A stretch of DNA of 35,495 nucleotides from Winogradskyella sp. (GTDB lineage Bacteria; Bacteroidota; Bacteroidia; Flavobacteriales; Flavobacteriaceae): NCBI RefSeq assembly GCF_013042245.1, contig NZ_JABDQL010000113.1, positions 1 to 35,495 of the forward strand, given 5' to 3'. This document shows positions 9,104-16,790 of the stretch, in pieces. Both the position numbers and the translations under genes were made by a program. Each line of letters starts with the position of its first letter. Within the stretch, counting starts at the first letter, position 1. The notes beneath the pieces were generated by a model. It had not been told where the DNA came from, ran no database searches, and was given only the letters and a program-made list of their open reading frames with translations.

Positions 9104-9702
9104 AAGTTATATATTTTTTTTAGAGCTATTTTTTTTATGTTAGAGGCATGTTTTAATTCTTCAAAAAAACTAAAAAAGTCATTTTCAAAATCAATATAAT
9201 AAATTTTTAATTCTTTTGTAGCTTCATTCATTTTCGAGCGGCCTTTTGTGCGACGATTCATACCATTAAGTACTTTTTGTATGCCGTCTATTGTTGCATA
9301 GCTCAAAAGCCAATTATCCTTAATCATAAAAGGTGTTAGATTCTGAAAGCGCTCAGGAAGGAATTCATAATTGTTATTCAAGCTTGTATAAAATTTTTGA
9401 ATATAATTATCTAAAGGCTGAGTGTGATATTTATTCCAGTTTTTTGCTAAAAAGTGGTCGTAAAAAATATCGACTATAACACCGCTATAGTGACCATATC
9501 CTTTATGTAAACGTTTAGTACTTTGCCTGAAAATAGGATGTGCATCCGTGTAAGTATCAATATACCTATGCAGTAAGATACCAGCCTGCATGGCTTTTGG
9601 ATATGTTGTGTATTTTTTACCTCTAATACCATCGGCTGAAAAATTTCCAATAGTCAGTAATTCATTATTTCCTGAAAGGTAAATATGGGCTAAGAAGTTC
9701 AT
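9100..9702 (-). CDS. ACP phosphodiesterase family protein (AcpH/DUF479)
   Basis: 200 residues beginning MNFLAHIYLSG, with a GNFSADGIRGK segment, a LLHRYIDTYTDAHP motif and a YSGVIVDIFYDHFLAKNW motif. These are the signature blocks of the AcpH family, whose E. coli member removes the 4'-phosphopantetheine arm from acyl carrier protein. The conserved His and Asp residues of the metal site (LLHRYID-x-x-x-D and DIFYDHFL) are kept. The protein is probably cytoplasmic; no signal peptide or membrane segment is seen. It is the first gene of a minus-strand unit and its TGA overlaps the ATG of ggt. The link to ggt is positional only. In Bacteroidetes the exact substrate has not been established as far as I know. 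Confidence 0.88.
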   Translation of the reverse strand: MNFLAHIYLSGNNELLTIGNFSADGIRGKKYTTYPKAMQAGILLHRYIDTYTDAHPIFRQSTKRLHKGYGHYSGVIVDIFYDHFLAKNWNKYHTQPLDNYIQKFYTSLNNNYEFLPERFQNLTPFMIKDNWLLSYATIDGIQKVLNGMNRRTKGRSKMNEATKELKIYYIDFENDFFSFFEELKHASNIKKIALKKIYNL

Positions 9703-9747
9703 CGCTCGAATTTACAAATTCATAATCATAAAATCCTATTAACTAAT

Positions 9748-9755
9748 TATATTTG
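9748..9755 (+). promoter_or_regulatory. Candidate -7 box (TATATTTG) for glmM
   Basis: An exact match to TAnnTTTG lies 17 bases before the glmM ATG at 9773, giving a very short leader. No clear TTG is seen around 20 bases upstream. Confidence 0.45.
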
Positions 9756-9772
9756 CGTAAAACAGAAATTAC

Positions 9773-11161
9773 ATGACATTAATAAAATCTATATCAGGAA
9801 TTCGAGGAACTATTGGTGGTAAAACAGAAACGAATCTAACACCTATAGACGCTGTTAAGTTTGCAGCAGCTTATGGCACTTGGTTAAAGCAACAGCGTAA
9901 TAAAGAAAATTACCGGGTAGTTGTTGGTCGAGATGCACGTATCTCGGGAGAAATGATTCAAAACTTAGTGATGAATACTTTGGTTGGTATGGGAATTCAT
10001 GTCATAGATTTAGATTTATCAACCACACCAACTGTTGAAATTGCTGTGCCTCTAGAGCATGCAGATGGTGGAATTATTCTTACAGCAAGCCATAACCCTA
10101 AACAATGGAATGCTTTAAAATTGTTAAATGCTAAAGGCGAGTTTTTAAATGGAATAGAAGGCAAAAAGATTTTGGAAATAGCAGAATCTTTAGATATGAC
10201 ATTTTCTGAGGTAGACGATTTAGGAAAAATTACGAAGAATGAAGCCTATATAGATATTCATATTGATGAAGTTTTAGAATTACCATTGGTAAATAAAGAA
10301 GCTATTGAAGCTGCTAATTTTAAAGTTGTTATTGATGGTGTAAATTCTACTGGAGGAATTGCTATTCCTTTACTATTGGAACGCTTAGGCGTTGAGCCTG
10401 TAAAATTATATTGCGACCCAACAGGACATTTTCCGCATAATCCAGAGCCTTTAAAAGAGCATTTAGGGGATTTGGCAAAAGCAGTGGTAGATAATCATGC
10501 TGATTTTGGTATTGTAGTTGACCCTGATGTAGACCGATTGGCATTTATGGATGAAAAAGGTGAAATGTTTGGCGAAGAGTACACTTTGGTGGCTTGTGCA
10601 GATTACGTTCTTAGCAAAACGCCAGGCAATACTGTTAGCAATATGAGTTCTACTAGAGCGTTAAGTGATGTCACTAAAAAACATGGAGGAAATTATGAAG
10701 CCAGTGCGGTTGGAGAAGTCAATGTTGTGGATTTAATGAAGAAAAATAATGCTATTATTGGTGGTGAAGGTAACGGAGGAATTATTTATCCTGAATCTCA
10801 CTATGGTCGTGATGCCTTGGTTGGCGTGGCTTTATTTTTAAGTCTTTTGGCAGAAAAGAAAATGGATGTTAGCGCTTTAAGAGCAAGCTATACAAACTAT
10901 TTTATGAGTAAAAAGAAGATTCAATTAACACCGAGTTTAGATGTTGATGGTATTTTAAAAACTATGGAAGCCAATTATAGTCATGAAAAATTAACTACTA
11001 TTGACGGTGTAAAAATAGATTTTGCTAACAGTTGGGTGCATTTACGAAAAAGTAATACAGAGCCAATTATCCGTATTTATACAGAAGCACCATCCCAAAA
11101 TGAAGCTGACACTTTAGCGGATAGAATCATTGCAGAAATCAAAGCTGTAGCTAATATTTAA
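9773..11161 (+). CDS. glmM: Phosphoglucosamine mutase (alpha-D-phosphohexomutase family)
   Basis: 462 residues. The family interconverts hexose 6- and 1-phosphates; in this clade the expected reaction is glucosamine-6-P to glucosamine-1-P, feeding UDP-GlcNAc for peptidoglycan and lipid A. Visible motifs: the N-terminal SGIRGTIGG, the phosphoserine loop TASHNP with S106, the magnesium loop DPDVDR (D250, D252, D254), the sugar-binding loop GGEGNGG (about residues 327-333) and the C-terminal phosphate site RKSNTEPIIRIY. Length and motifs fit GlmM, but bacteroidete members of this group are sometimes named phosphomannomutase, so substrate is inferred. The class V aminotransferase follows 32 bp downstream on the same strand. 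Confidence 0.88.
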   Translation: MTLIKSISGIRGTIGGKTETNLTPIDAVKFAAAYGTWLKQQRNKENYRVVVGRDARISGEMIQNLVMNTLVGMGIHVIDLDLSTTPTVEIAVPLEHADGGIILTASHNPKQWNALKLLNAKGEFLNGIEGKKILEIAESLDMTFSEVDDLGKITKNEAYIDIHIDEVLELPLVNKEAIEAANFKVVIDGVNSTGGIAIPLLLERLGVEPVKLYCDPTGHFPHNPEPLKEHLGDLAKAVVDNHADFGIVVDPDVDRLAFMDEKGEMFGEEYTLVACADYVLSKTPGNTVSNMSSTRALSDVTKKHGGNYEASAVGEVNVVDLMKKNNAIIGGEGNGGIIYPESHYGRDALVGVALFLSLLAEKKMDVSALRASYTNYFMSKKKIQLTPSLDVDGILKTMEANYSHEKLTTIDGVKIDFANSWVHLRKSNTEPIIRIYTEAPSQNEADTLADRIIAEIKAVANI

Positions 11162-11193
11162 TATCTTTATAGACAGTAAAATTAGATGTATCC

Positions 11194-12699
11194 TTGATTT
11201 CTAAACCGATAAACAAAACTGTTACAGCATTAGAAACTTATTTTAATAAGTTTCGCGAGCATATTGTTGGGCAAAATCAAACTTTTATATCACCTTATGG
11301 TGAGAAAAAAATAATCTACACCGATTGGACAGCATCGGGACGTTTGTACAGACCAATTGAAGAAAAATTAGTAAATGATTTTGGGCCTTTTGTAGCAAAT
11401 ACTCATACTGAGACCACGGTTTCCGGTACAGCGATGACGAAAGCATACCATGAAGCAAAACACATCATTAAAAAACATGTTAACAGTAATGAAGATGATG
11501 TACTTATAGTTTCAGGTAATGGAATGACAGGTGTGGTTAATAAGTTTCAGCGTATTCTTGGGTTAAAAATTCCTGAAAACTTAAAAGAATACACCATAAT
11601 TCCTGAAGAAATGCGACCTGTGGTTTTTGTATCTCACATGGAGCATCATTCTAACCACACATCATGGTTAGAAACTATGGCAAAGGTTGAAGTAATTCCG
11701 CCTGGTAAAGACGGTTTGTTTAGTCTTCAAAACCTAAAAGCGCTATTGGATGAATACAAAAATTGTACTATAAAAATAGCATCGGTTATAGCGGGTTCTA
11801 ATGTTACAGGAATCCAGACACCATATCATGACATCGCTAAACTAATGCATCATAATGGAGGTGTTTGTTTTGTTGATTTTGCTTGTTCTGGGCCTTATAT
11901 AGATATAGATATGCATCCTGAAAATGAAGCAGAACAATTAGATGCAATTTTCTTTTCACCACATAAATTTTTAGGAGGTCCAGGGACTTCTGGTGTTTTG
12001 GTATTTAATAAGAAACTATATACTAATATGGTGCCTGATTGCCCAGGTGGAGGTACAGTAAGTTGGACAAACCCTTGGGGCGAACATAAATATATTGATA
12101 ACATTGAAGAGCGTGAGGATGGAGGTACACCGGGATTTCTTCAAACTATAAAAACTGCACTTTCTATTAAGTTGAAAGAACAAATGGGTGTTAATAATAT
12201 TCTACAACGCGAACATGAATTGGTAGATATTATTTTTAATCGACTAAAGCCTATAGAAAACATTAATATTCTTGCGAGTCAGCATAAAGACAGGTTAGGT
12301 GTTATTTCGTTTTATATAGACGACTTGCACTATAATCTTGGCGTAAAATTACTGAACGATAAATTTGGGATACAAACACGTGGTGGCTGCAGTTGTGCAG
12401 GTACTTATGGGCACTATTTACTTCATGTAGACCAAAAAACATCAAAGGAATTAACGGATAAAATTTCTATCGGAGATTTGGTTAGAAAGCCAGGTTGGAT
12501 TCGTATGTCTATTCATCCAACAACTACAAACAAAGAGATTGAATTTGTTTGTGATAGTATTATTGATTTATCTAAAAATTATAAACAATGGGCTTTGGAC
12601 TACGAGTATTCAAGAAGTAATAACGAATTTGTAAATAAATCTCTCATCGCAGAACCTTGCACTTCAATAAAAGTTAGTGATTGGTTTAACTTAGATTAA
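11194..12699 (+). CDS. Class V PLP-dependent aminotransferase
   Basis: 501 residues, longer than the roughly 400 of SufS/IscS. The PLP lysine is K258 in SPHKFLGGPG, with the preceding cofactor-binding Asp in the VCFVDFACSG block. A histidine cluster (HMEHHSN) lies near residue 150. A motif RGGCSCAGTYG (C399, C401) sits where SufS-type enzymes carry their catalytic cysteine, so a cysteine desulfurase-like or lyase activity is possible, but the family is not SufS and I assign no substrate. The start is TTG at 11194: an in-frame TAG lies 24 bases upstream and there is no in-frame ATG before the conserved N-terminal region. It shares direction with glmM (32 bp gap). It converges on the acyltransferase gene with only 2 bp between the stops. 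Confidence 0.85.
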   Translation: MISKPINKTVTALETYFNKFREHIVGQNQTFISPYGEKKIIYTDWTASGRLYRPIEEKLVNDFGPFVANTHTETTVSGTAMTKAYHEAKHIIKKHVNSNEDDVLIVSGNGMTGVVNKFQRILGLKIPENLKEYTIIPEEMRPVVFVSHMEHHSNHTSWLETMAKVEVIPPGKDGLFSLQNLKALLDEYKNCTIKIASVIAGSNVTGIQTPYHDIAKLMHHNGGVCFVDFACSGPYIDIDMHPENEAEQLDAIFFSPHKFLGGPGTSGVLVFNKKLYTNMVPDCPGGGTVSWTNPWGEHKYIDNIEEREDGGTPGFLQTIKTALSIKLKEQMGVNNILQREHELVDIIFNRLKPIENINILASQHKDRLGVISFYIDDLHYNLGVKLLNDKFGIQTRGGCSCAGTYGHYLLHVDQKTSKELTDKISIGDLVRKPGWIRMSIHPTTTNKEIEFVCDSIIDLSKNYKQWALDYEYSRSNNEFVNKSLIAEPCTSIKVSDWFNLD

Positions 12700-12701
12700 A
12701 T

Positions 12702-13592
12702 TTACTGAAATTCAACAGGAACTTTATCTCTATGCTTCCATCGCTTATGCGTCCATAGGTAGTATTCAGGAGCTTCATTTATTTGTTCTTCTACACGTTT
12801 AAAAAAATCGTCTGTGATTTCGAAATCTTTATGATTATTTGGGGTTTCAGTAATAATTTCAAAAGTGGTTTCATAGTAACCACGTTTTATTCGTTTTACC
12901 ATAAAAAAGACAACAGCCATATCAAATTTCTTGGCAATAGTTTCAGCCCCAACATACATTGGCACTTTAATTCCCATGAATTCACTCCAGTGGAGAGCTT
13001 TATGAGCTTTAGGAGATTGGTCAGACACAAAACCATTAATAGTTAATTCTCCATTTTGTTGTGTTTCAGTTAGTACATTGTAGGTCTCTTTTGTAGTAAT
13101 GAGGTGAGAATTATATTTTGCTCTTATACGCTTTACAAGCTTGTCAAAGTATTTGTTAGATAGCCTTTTATATACTGCATATCCTTTGTAGTTTATATAA
13201 ATTTGCAATATAAAAATCCACTCCCAACTTCCATAATGTGCACACATGAGCATTATGTTTTTTTGTTGAGACTCAAGATTTTTTATAAGGTCGATATTTG
13301 AAAAAGTCATTCGCTTTTTCATTGAAGCTTCAGAAATAGTCATCGATTTTATAGCTTCTAAAATCATGTCACATAAGTGATGGTAAAACTTAGAAGTAAT
13401 CTTGTTTATTTCTTTTTCTGATTTCTTTGGAAAAACAAGTCTCAAATTGGCCTTAACTGTAGATTTTCTATAGCCAAAAATTTTATAAATAAAAATGTAT
13501 AAGACATCTGAAAGGCCATACAAGAGTCTGAACGGTAAAATTGAAATCAACCACAAAAAAGGGTAAATAATAATATAGGCAAGTAGTTGCAT
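12702..13592 (-). CDS. LpxL/HtrB-type lipid A acyltransferase
   Basis: 296 residues from the ATG at 13590-13592. A longer frame opens at TTG 13613, but that TTG falls inside a perfect -7 promoter box (13611-13618), so the ATG is the likelier start; it places the hydrophobic anchor (LLAYIIIYPFLWLISILPF) at the N terminus as usual. The catalytic HX4E motif is HYGSWE at H119-E124. The SDQSPK block further on is also typical. The enzyme is expected to add a secondary acyl chain to lipid A at the cytoplasmic face of the inner membrane. It is transcribed divergently from the rhomboid protease gene and converges on the aminotransferase gene. Confidence 0.9.
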   Translation of the reverse strand: MQLLAYIIIYPFLWLISILPFRLLYGLSDVLYIFIYKIFGYRKSTVKANLRLVFPKKSEKEINKITSKFYHHLCDMILEAIKSMTISEASMKKRMTFSNIDLIKNLESQQKNIMLMCAHYGSWEWIFILQIYINYKGYAVYKRLSNKYFDKLVKRIRAKYNSHLITTKETYNVLTETQQNGELTINGFVSDQSPKAHKALHWSEFMGIKVPMYVGAETIAKKFDMAVVFFMVKRIKRGYYETTFEIITETPNNHKDFEITDDFFKRVEEQINEAPEYYLWTHKRWKHRDKVPVEFQ

Positions 13593-13610
13593 TAACTTCG
13601 ATTTAGAGCG

Positions 13611-13618
13611 CAAATATA
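13611..13618 (-). promoter_or_regulatory. Candidate -7 box (TATATTTG) for the LpxL-type gene
   Basis: On the minus strand the sequence is TATATTTG, an exact TAnnTTTG match, 18 bases before the ATG at 13592. It stands back to back with the rhomboid box, separated by two bases. Confidence 0.5.
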
Positions 13619-13620
13619 TT

Positions 13621-13628
13621 TATATTTG
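13621..13628 (+). promoter_or_regulatory. Candidate -7 box (TATATTTG) for the rhomboid gene
   Basis: An exact TAnnTTTG match 19 bases before the ATG at 13648. Together with the minus-strand box at 13611-13618 it forms an 18-bp near-palindrome. Confidence 0.5.
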
Positions 13629-13647
13629 GAGCATAACAGGAAGATTT

Positions 13648-14301
13648 ATGCTCAATTTAAGCTTAGTAACTATAATTATCATAGCAGCAAACGTTATTAT
13701 CTCATTTAAAGGTTTTGAAGACCGTTCATTTTTTGAACGCTATAAGTTTAATGTCGGTAGTATTAGACGTAATGAGCACATAAGAATGCTTAGTTCTGGA
13801 TTTTTACATGCAAACCCAACACATTTATTGTTTAACATGTTTACGCTATATTTTTTTGCAGATGTAGTTATTTTGCCATTGGGCAATTTCAATTTTATAG
13901 TTATTTATATTGCAAGTTTGCTATTCGGGAATTTGCTATCACTTTATTTTCACAAAGATGAATATTGGTATAGTGCAATAGGAGCGAGCGGCGCCGTAAC
14001 AGGAGTTTTATATGCTGCAATATTGCTAGATCCTAATATGAGTTTAATTATGTTTTTTGTGCCTGTTCCAATACCAGGCTATGTATTTGGTATTGGATAT
14101 TTGTTATATTCTATATATGGTATGAAAAAACGTATCGGTAATATTGGCCATGATGCTCATTTTGGTGGTGCCATTGGTGGGTATGTAGTTACACTGATCA
14201 TGAAGCCATCTCTTTTGGAAACTAATTTAGGATATGTTGGACTTTTGGCGATACCGATAGTGATTCTTTTTGTAATGCATAAGACAGGGAAACTCTCTTA
14301 A
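13648..14301 (+). CDS. Rhomboid family intramembrane serine protease
   Basis: 217 residues with about six hydrophobic segments. The catalytic dyad is visible: S114 in the GASGAVTG motif and H171 in HDAHFGG. The HANPTHLLFNM motif (about residues 51-61) supplies the conserved His and Asn of the L1/TM2 region. Rhomboids cut substrate membrane helices inside the inner membrane; the substrate here is unknown. Length matches the minimal bacterial form. The gene is divergent from the acyltransferase gene and is followed by about 70 bases before the tRNA promoter. Confidence 0.93.
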   Translation: MLNLSLVTIIIIAANVIISFKGFEDRSFFERYKFNVGSIRRNEHIRMLSSGFLHANPTHLLFNMFTLYFFADVVILPLGNFNFIVIYIASLLFGNLLSLYFHKDEYWYSAIGASGAVTGVLYAAILLDPNMSLIMFFVPVPIPGYVFGIGYLLYSIYGMKKRIGNIGHDAHFGGAIGGYVVTLIMKPSLLETNLGYVGLLAIPIVILFVMHKTGKLS

Positions 14302-14349
14302 ATACGCATAATCAACAAGTTGCTTTTTATTATAAAAAACTCAAAAAAA

Positions 14350-14383
14350 TTGTTGCGTTCTTAAATACTAAAAGTTACATTTG
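14350..14383 (+). promoter_or_regulatory. Promoter of the tRNA operon
   Basis: TTG at 14353-14355 (-33 element; a second TTG starts at 14350) and TACATTTG at 14376-14383 (-7 element, exact TAnnTTTG) are spaced by 20 bases, within the 17-23 range reported for Bacteroidetes. The first tRNA begins at 14456, so the leader is about 65 bases. Confidence 0.75.
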
Positions 14384-14455
14384 CACCCGCATAAATGATA
14401 GAAGTGCTTGTCGAACAGGTTTACAATTTAAGAAACGTTCTTGATTTATTGTATT

Positions 14456-14539
14456 GGAGAGGTGCCAGAGTGGTAATGGAGCAGATTGCTAATCTGTCAA
14501 CGCGCAAGTGTTGCCCGGGTTCGAATCCCGGTCTCTCCG
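14456..14539 (+). tRNA. tRNA-Ser (anticodon GCT)
   Basis: An 84-base type II tRNA with a long variable arm. The acceptor stem GGAGAGG pairs with TCTCTCC (one G-T pair). The anticodon loop TTGCTAA lies in a 5-bp stem, and a canonical GGTTCGAATCC T-loop is present. It reads AGC and AGU. The 3' CCA is not encoded. Confidence 0.95.
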
Positions 14540-14582
14540 CAGAATTTTGTTTACAGAAATAAACAAATTTAGATAATCTATT

Positions 14583-14657
14583 CGGGGTGTAGCGTAGCCC
14601 GGTTATCGCGCCACGTTTGGGACGTGGAGGCCGCAGGTTCGAATCCTGCCACCCCGA
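14583..14657 (+). tRNA. tRNA-Pro (anticodon TGG)
   Basis: A 75-base cloverleaf with a perfect acceptor stem CGGGGTG/CACCCCG, anticodon stem CCACG/CGTGG and loop TTTGGGA. The C1-G72 pair is the usual proline identity pair in bacteria. CCA is not encoded. Confidence 0.95.
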
Positions 14658-14673
14658 CAAAAATAAGAGTTAC

Positions 14674-14747
14674 GGGCTCGTAGCTCAGCTGGATAGAGCA
14701 CCTCCCTTCTAAGGAGGCGGTCATAGGTTCGAATCCTATCGGGCTCA
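14674..14747 (+). tRNA. tRNA-Arg (anticodon TCT)
   Basis: A 74-base cloverleaf. The acceptor GGGCTCG pairs with CGGGCTC through two G-T pairs, the anticodon stem is CCTCC/GGAGG and the loop CTTCTAA. It reads AGA and AGG. CCA is not encoded. It is the last gene of the operon. Confidence 0.95.
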
Positions 14748-14748
14748 C

Positions 14749-14781
14749 AAAAAGTTTTACTAGAAATAGTAAGACTTTTTT
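14749..14781 (+). terminator. Rho-independent terminator of the tRNA operon
   Basis: AAAAAGTTTTACTA (14749-14762) pairs with TAGTAAGACTTTTTT (14767 onward) across a GAAA loop, with one G-T pair, and ends in a T tract. It begins two bases after tRNA-Arg. Confidence 0.85.
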
Positions 14782-14798
14782 GTTTTTAGTACCTTTTT

Positions 14799-15338
14799 TT
14801 ATTTCTTAAGTTCCTTTTTTACTACAAGAGATCCAAGTGTTACGCCTTGGTATATTTTAACGTTTCTACCAATTGTTGTAATTTTACCAATGACTATACG
14901 AGTTATTTGATGTGCATATTCGGTCATTAATCTAGGTTTTAGAGGTATCCCTAATAAATAGAATTCTCCGACCATTCTGTAAACTGAAATAGAGAAAAAG
15001 CCAGGATAAGCCAAATATACCTCGTTAATGGATTCTGCCGCTGAGTCATTTTTATATATTGAAGTGGCATCTTTTTTAAAGCTACAAAATAGGTTTGGAA
15101 TAATGTTGGTAAAATCTTCCTAAGTTTTGCAAGGTTTACCTTTTATTTCTGGACAGGCTAAATCTCTGATTTTAATAAAAAGTACTTCAAGTTCTTCTAA
15201 TGATTTCGTTGTATCAGTTTCACTATCAAAAAAAGAATTGAAAAGTCATTGCGTAAATCGCTGGCATTCTTTCTTTAGAGTAGAAGAAATTTTAATTTCC
15301 TGTTTCTGATTATTAATATTACTAATTAATTCTATTGA
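14799..15338 (-). pseudogene. cysE: Degraded serine O-acetyltransferase (CysE/EpsC type)
   Basis: Read on the minus strand, the frame gives recognisable pieces of an EpsC-type serine acetyltransferase, the enzyme that makes O-acetylserine for cysteine synthesis. The order is: a region around SFFDSDTETTKSLEELEVLF, a TAG at 15120-15122 where homologues usually have Trp, the block ending SINEVYLAYPGFFSISVYRM, then PRLMTEYAHQ, VKIYQGVTLG and SLVVKKELKK. A TGA at 15246-15248 breaks the frame further upstream. Between EYAHQITR and the TTIGRN-VKIYQG block about 20 residues of the left-handed beta-helix are missing, including the IHPGATIG and FFIDHGTG segments with the catalytic histidine. The C terminus (about 60-80 residues) is lost at the TAA at 14799. 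Three lesion types make it a clear pseudogene. Identification is from motif memory, not a search. Confidence 0.82.
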
Positions 15339-15380
15339 TTATCCTTTTTTAATCATAAATTGAAAAATATAATGATTTCT

Positions 15381-15520
15381 CTGTCATTTCGAGCGTGGTC
15401 ACAGAGCATATTCGATATGTAGTCGAGAAATTTAAAGTATTGTTTTACAAAGCATTTCGACTTTAGTTTATGCTGAGCACAGTCGAAGTACTCAGCATAA
15501 ACTAAAGTCGAAGTACTCAA
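15381..15520. repeat. Palindromic interspersed repeat (REP/MITE-like)
   Basis: The stretch starts with a CTGTCATTTCGAGC-type motif, common in scattered flavobacterial repeats, and contains a long inverted repeat: 15454-15477 pairs with 15491-15514, 24 bp with a single G-T pair, around a 13-base loop. A 14-base direct repeat, AGTCGAAGTACTCA, occurs at 15481-15494 and 15507-15520. It has no coding capacity. It looks like one or two copies of a nonautonomous palindromic unit that landed in the decayed DNA upstream of the repair island. Confidence 0.7.
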
Positions 15521-15752
15521 TGCGATAGAATGAGTTTGAAATTTTAATTATTACTCATTACGGACATTCAATTTAATTCTTATCGATTCATTTAAATTGA
15601 AGTAATTATTTTCACAAAGTTGGGTAGACAAACTCACATTTTGTGATAAAGGAAATGAAAATATTCCTAAAGTTTGAGTTACTTTATTTAGTCAAAATTT
15701 TAACAATCCATTACCAAGCTAAAACAAGCTTTTTAAATAGCTTCGTTGCGCT
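15521..15752. other. AT-rich intergenic DNA without a recognisable gene
   Basis: Between the repeat and the exonuclease gene I see no open frame of note, no RNA gene and no perfect TAnnTTTG box. A promoter for the repair operon should lie here or just upstream, but I cannot place it. Confidence 0.5.
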
Positions 15753-16790
15753 ATGTCAAAAGAGAAACAGCTTATAAAATTTACCAAAAAGGGAATCTTT
15801 TGTCCTAAAGGTAAATTTTATTTAGATCCTTGGTATCCTGTAGATTACGCTATCATTTCTCATGGCCATGCAGACCATGCTCGTTGGGGAATGAAACGGT
15901 ATTTGTGTACTGATGATTCTAAAGCTATTTTACAACATCGCTTGGGCGCAGACATATCAATTGAAAGTATACCATACGATGCATCTTTGACTATAAATGG
16001 CGTCAAAGTCTCCTTTCACCCAGCAGGACATGTCATTGGCTCAGCTCAAATACGATTAGAGTATAAAGGTTATATTGTGGTATTTTCTGGTGATTATAAA
16101 ACACAACCCGACTTTATAAGCACACCATTTGAACCTATTAAATGTAATACGTTTATTACTGAGAGTACCTTTGGGTTACCTATTTATAATTGGAAATCAG
16201 AAAATACACTTCAAAACCAATTGCAATCATGGGTAAAGACCAACCAAGCTAACAATAGAACATCAGTATTTTTAGGATATTCCTTAGGAAAAGCGCAGCG
16301 TTTAATGTCTATATTAGATGGTTGTGATGAAATTTACGTACACAGGGCTATTCATAATTTAAATGAGGCTATTTTTAGTTCTGGAATAGAACTGCCAGAG
16401 ACCAAATTGTGGTCAGCAGACTTAGATAAGAAAACACTTCAGAATAAAATCATTATCGCACCACCTGCGTTGTTAGGTTCAAGAATGTTAAAGCGCATTC
16501 CAAATGTAGCCACTGCCATATGTTCTGGTTGGATGCAAATACGAGGTAATAGACGTTGGCAAGCCGTTGATGCTGGTTTTGTAGTTAGTGACCATGCCGA
16601 TTGGAATGGTTTAATTTCAACTGTAAAAGCCACTGAAGCCCAACAGGTGTATGTTACTCACGGCTCACAAGCAGTTTTTTCAAAATATTTGAATGAAATA
16701 GGAATCAAAGCAGACGAACTCAAAACTGAATATGGTGATGAAGCTTTGGCAAAAGCAGAAAAGGAAACTGAAAACATAGAAACCAAATGA
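15753..16790 (+). CDS. Ligase-associated DNA exonuclease (metallo-beta-lactamase/beta-CASP fold)
   Basis: 345 residues. The metal-binding motif HGHADH lies at residues 37-42, as in beta-CASP nucleases of the CPSF73/SNM1 group; HPAGHVIGSAQ and FSGDYK supply the following metal ligands, and a late histidine sits in VSDHADWNG. The family is found next to the ATP-dependent ligase and Lhr-like helicase genes in many bacteria and is annotated as a ligase-associated putative exonuclease. It should trim DNA ends before ligation, which is an inference from fold and context. It starts the operon: its last four bases overlap the ATG of the ligase gene, so translation is coupled. Confidence 0.92.
   Translation: MSKEKQLIKFTKKGIFCPKGKFYLDPWYPVDYAIISHGHADHARWGMKRYLCTDDSKAILQHRLGADISIESIPYDASLTINGVKVSFHPAGHVIGSAQIRLEYKGYIVVFSGDYKTQPDFISTPFEPIKCNTFITESTFGLPIYNWKSENTLQNQLQSWVKTNQANNRTSVFLGYSLGKAQRLMSILDGCDEIYVHRAIHNLNEAIFSSGIELPETKLWSADLDKKTLQNKIIIAPPALLGSRMLKRIPNVATAICSGWMQIRGNRRWQAVDAGFVVSDHADWNGLISTVKATEAQQVYVTHGSQAVFSKYLNEIGIKADELKTEYGDEALAKAEKETENIETK

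Noticed and set aside
14421-14660. A 79-codon frame on the minus strand
   Set aside because: It is the complement of tRNA-Ser and tRNA-Pro. Proteins with its WQDSNLRPPRP- and RPGFEPGQ-like strings are a well-known artefact of reading tRNA genes backwards.
15127-15309. A 60-codon plus-strand frame in the cysE region
   Set aside because: The minus strand there encodes recognisable CysE fragments; the plus frame has no motif and is a shadow.
14674-15752. tRNA-Arg followed by decayed DNA as a genomic island or prophage attachment site
   Set aside because: There is no integrase, no repeat of the tRNA 3' end was noticed downstream, and the following genes are ordinary repair genes. The decay fits pseudogenes and a small repeat.
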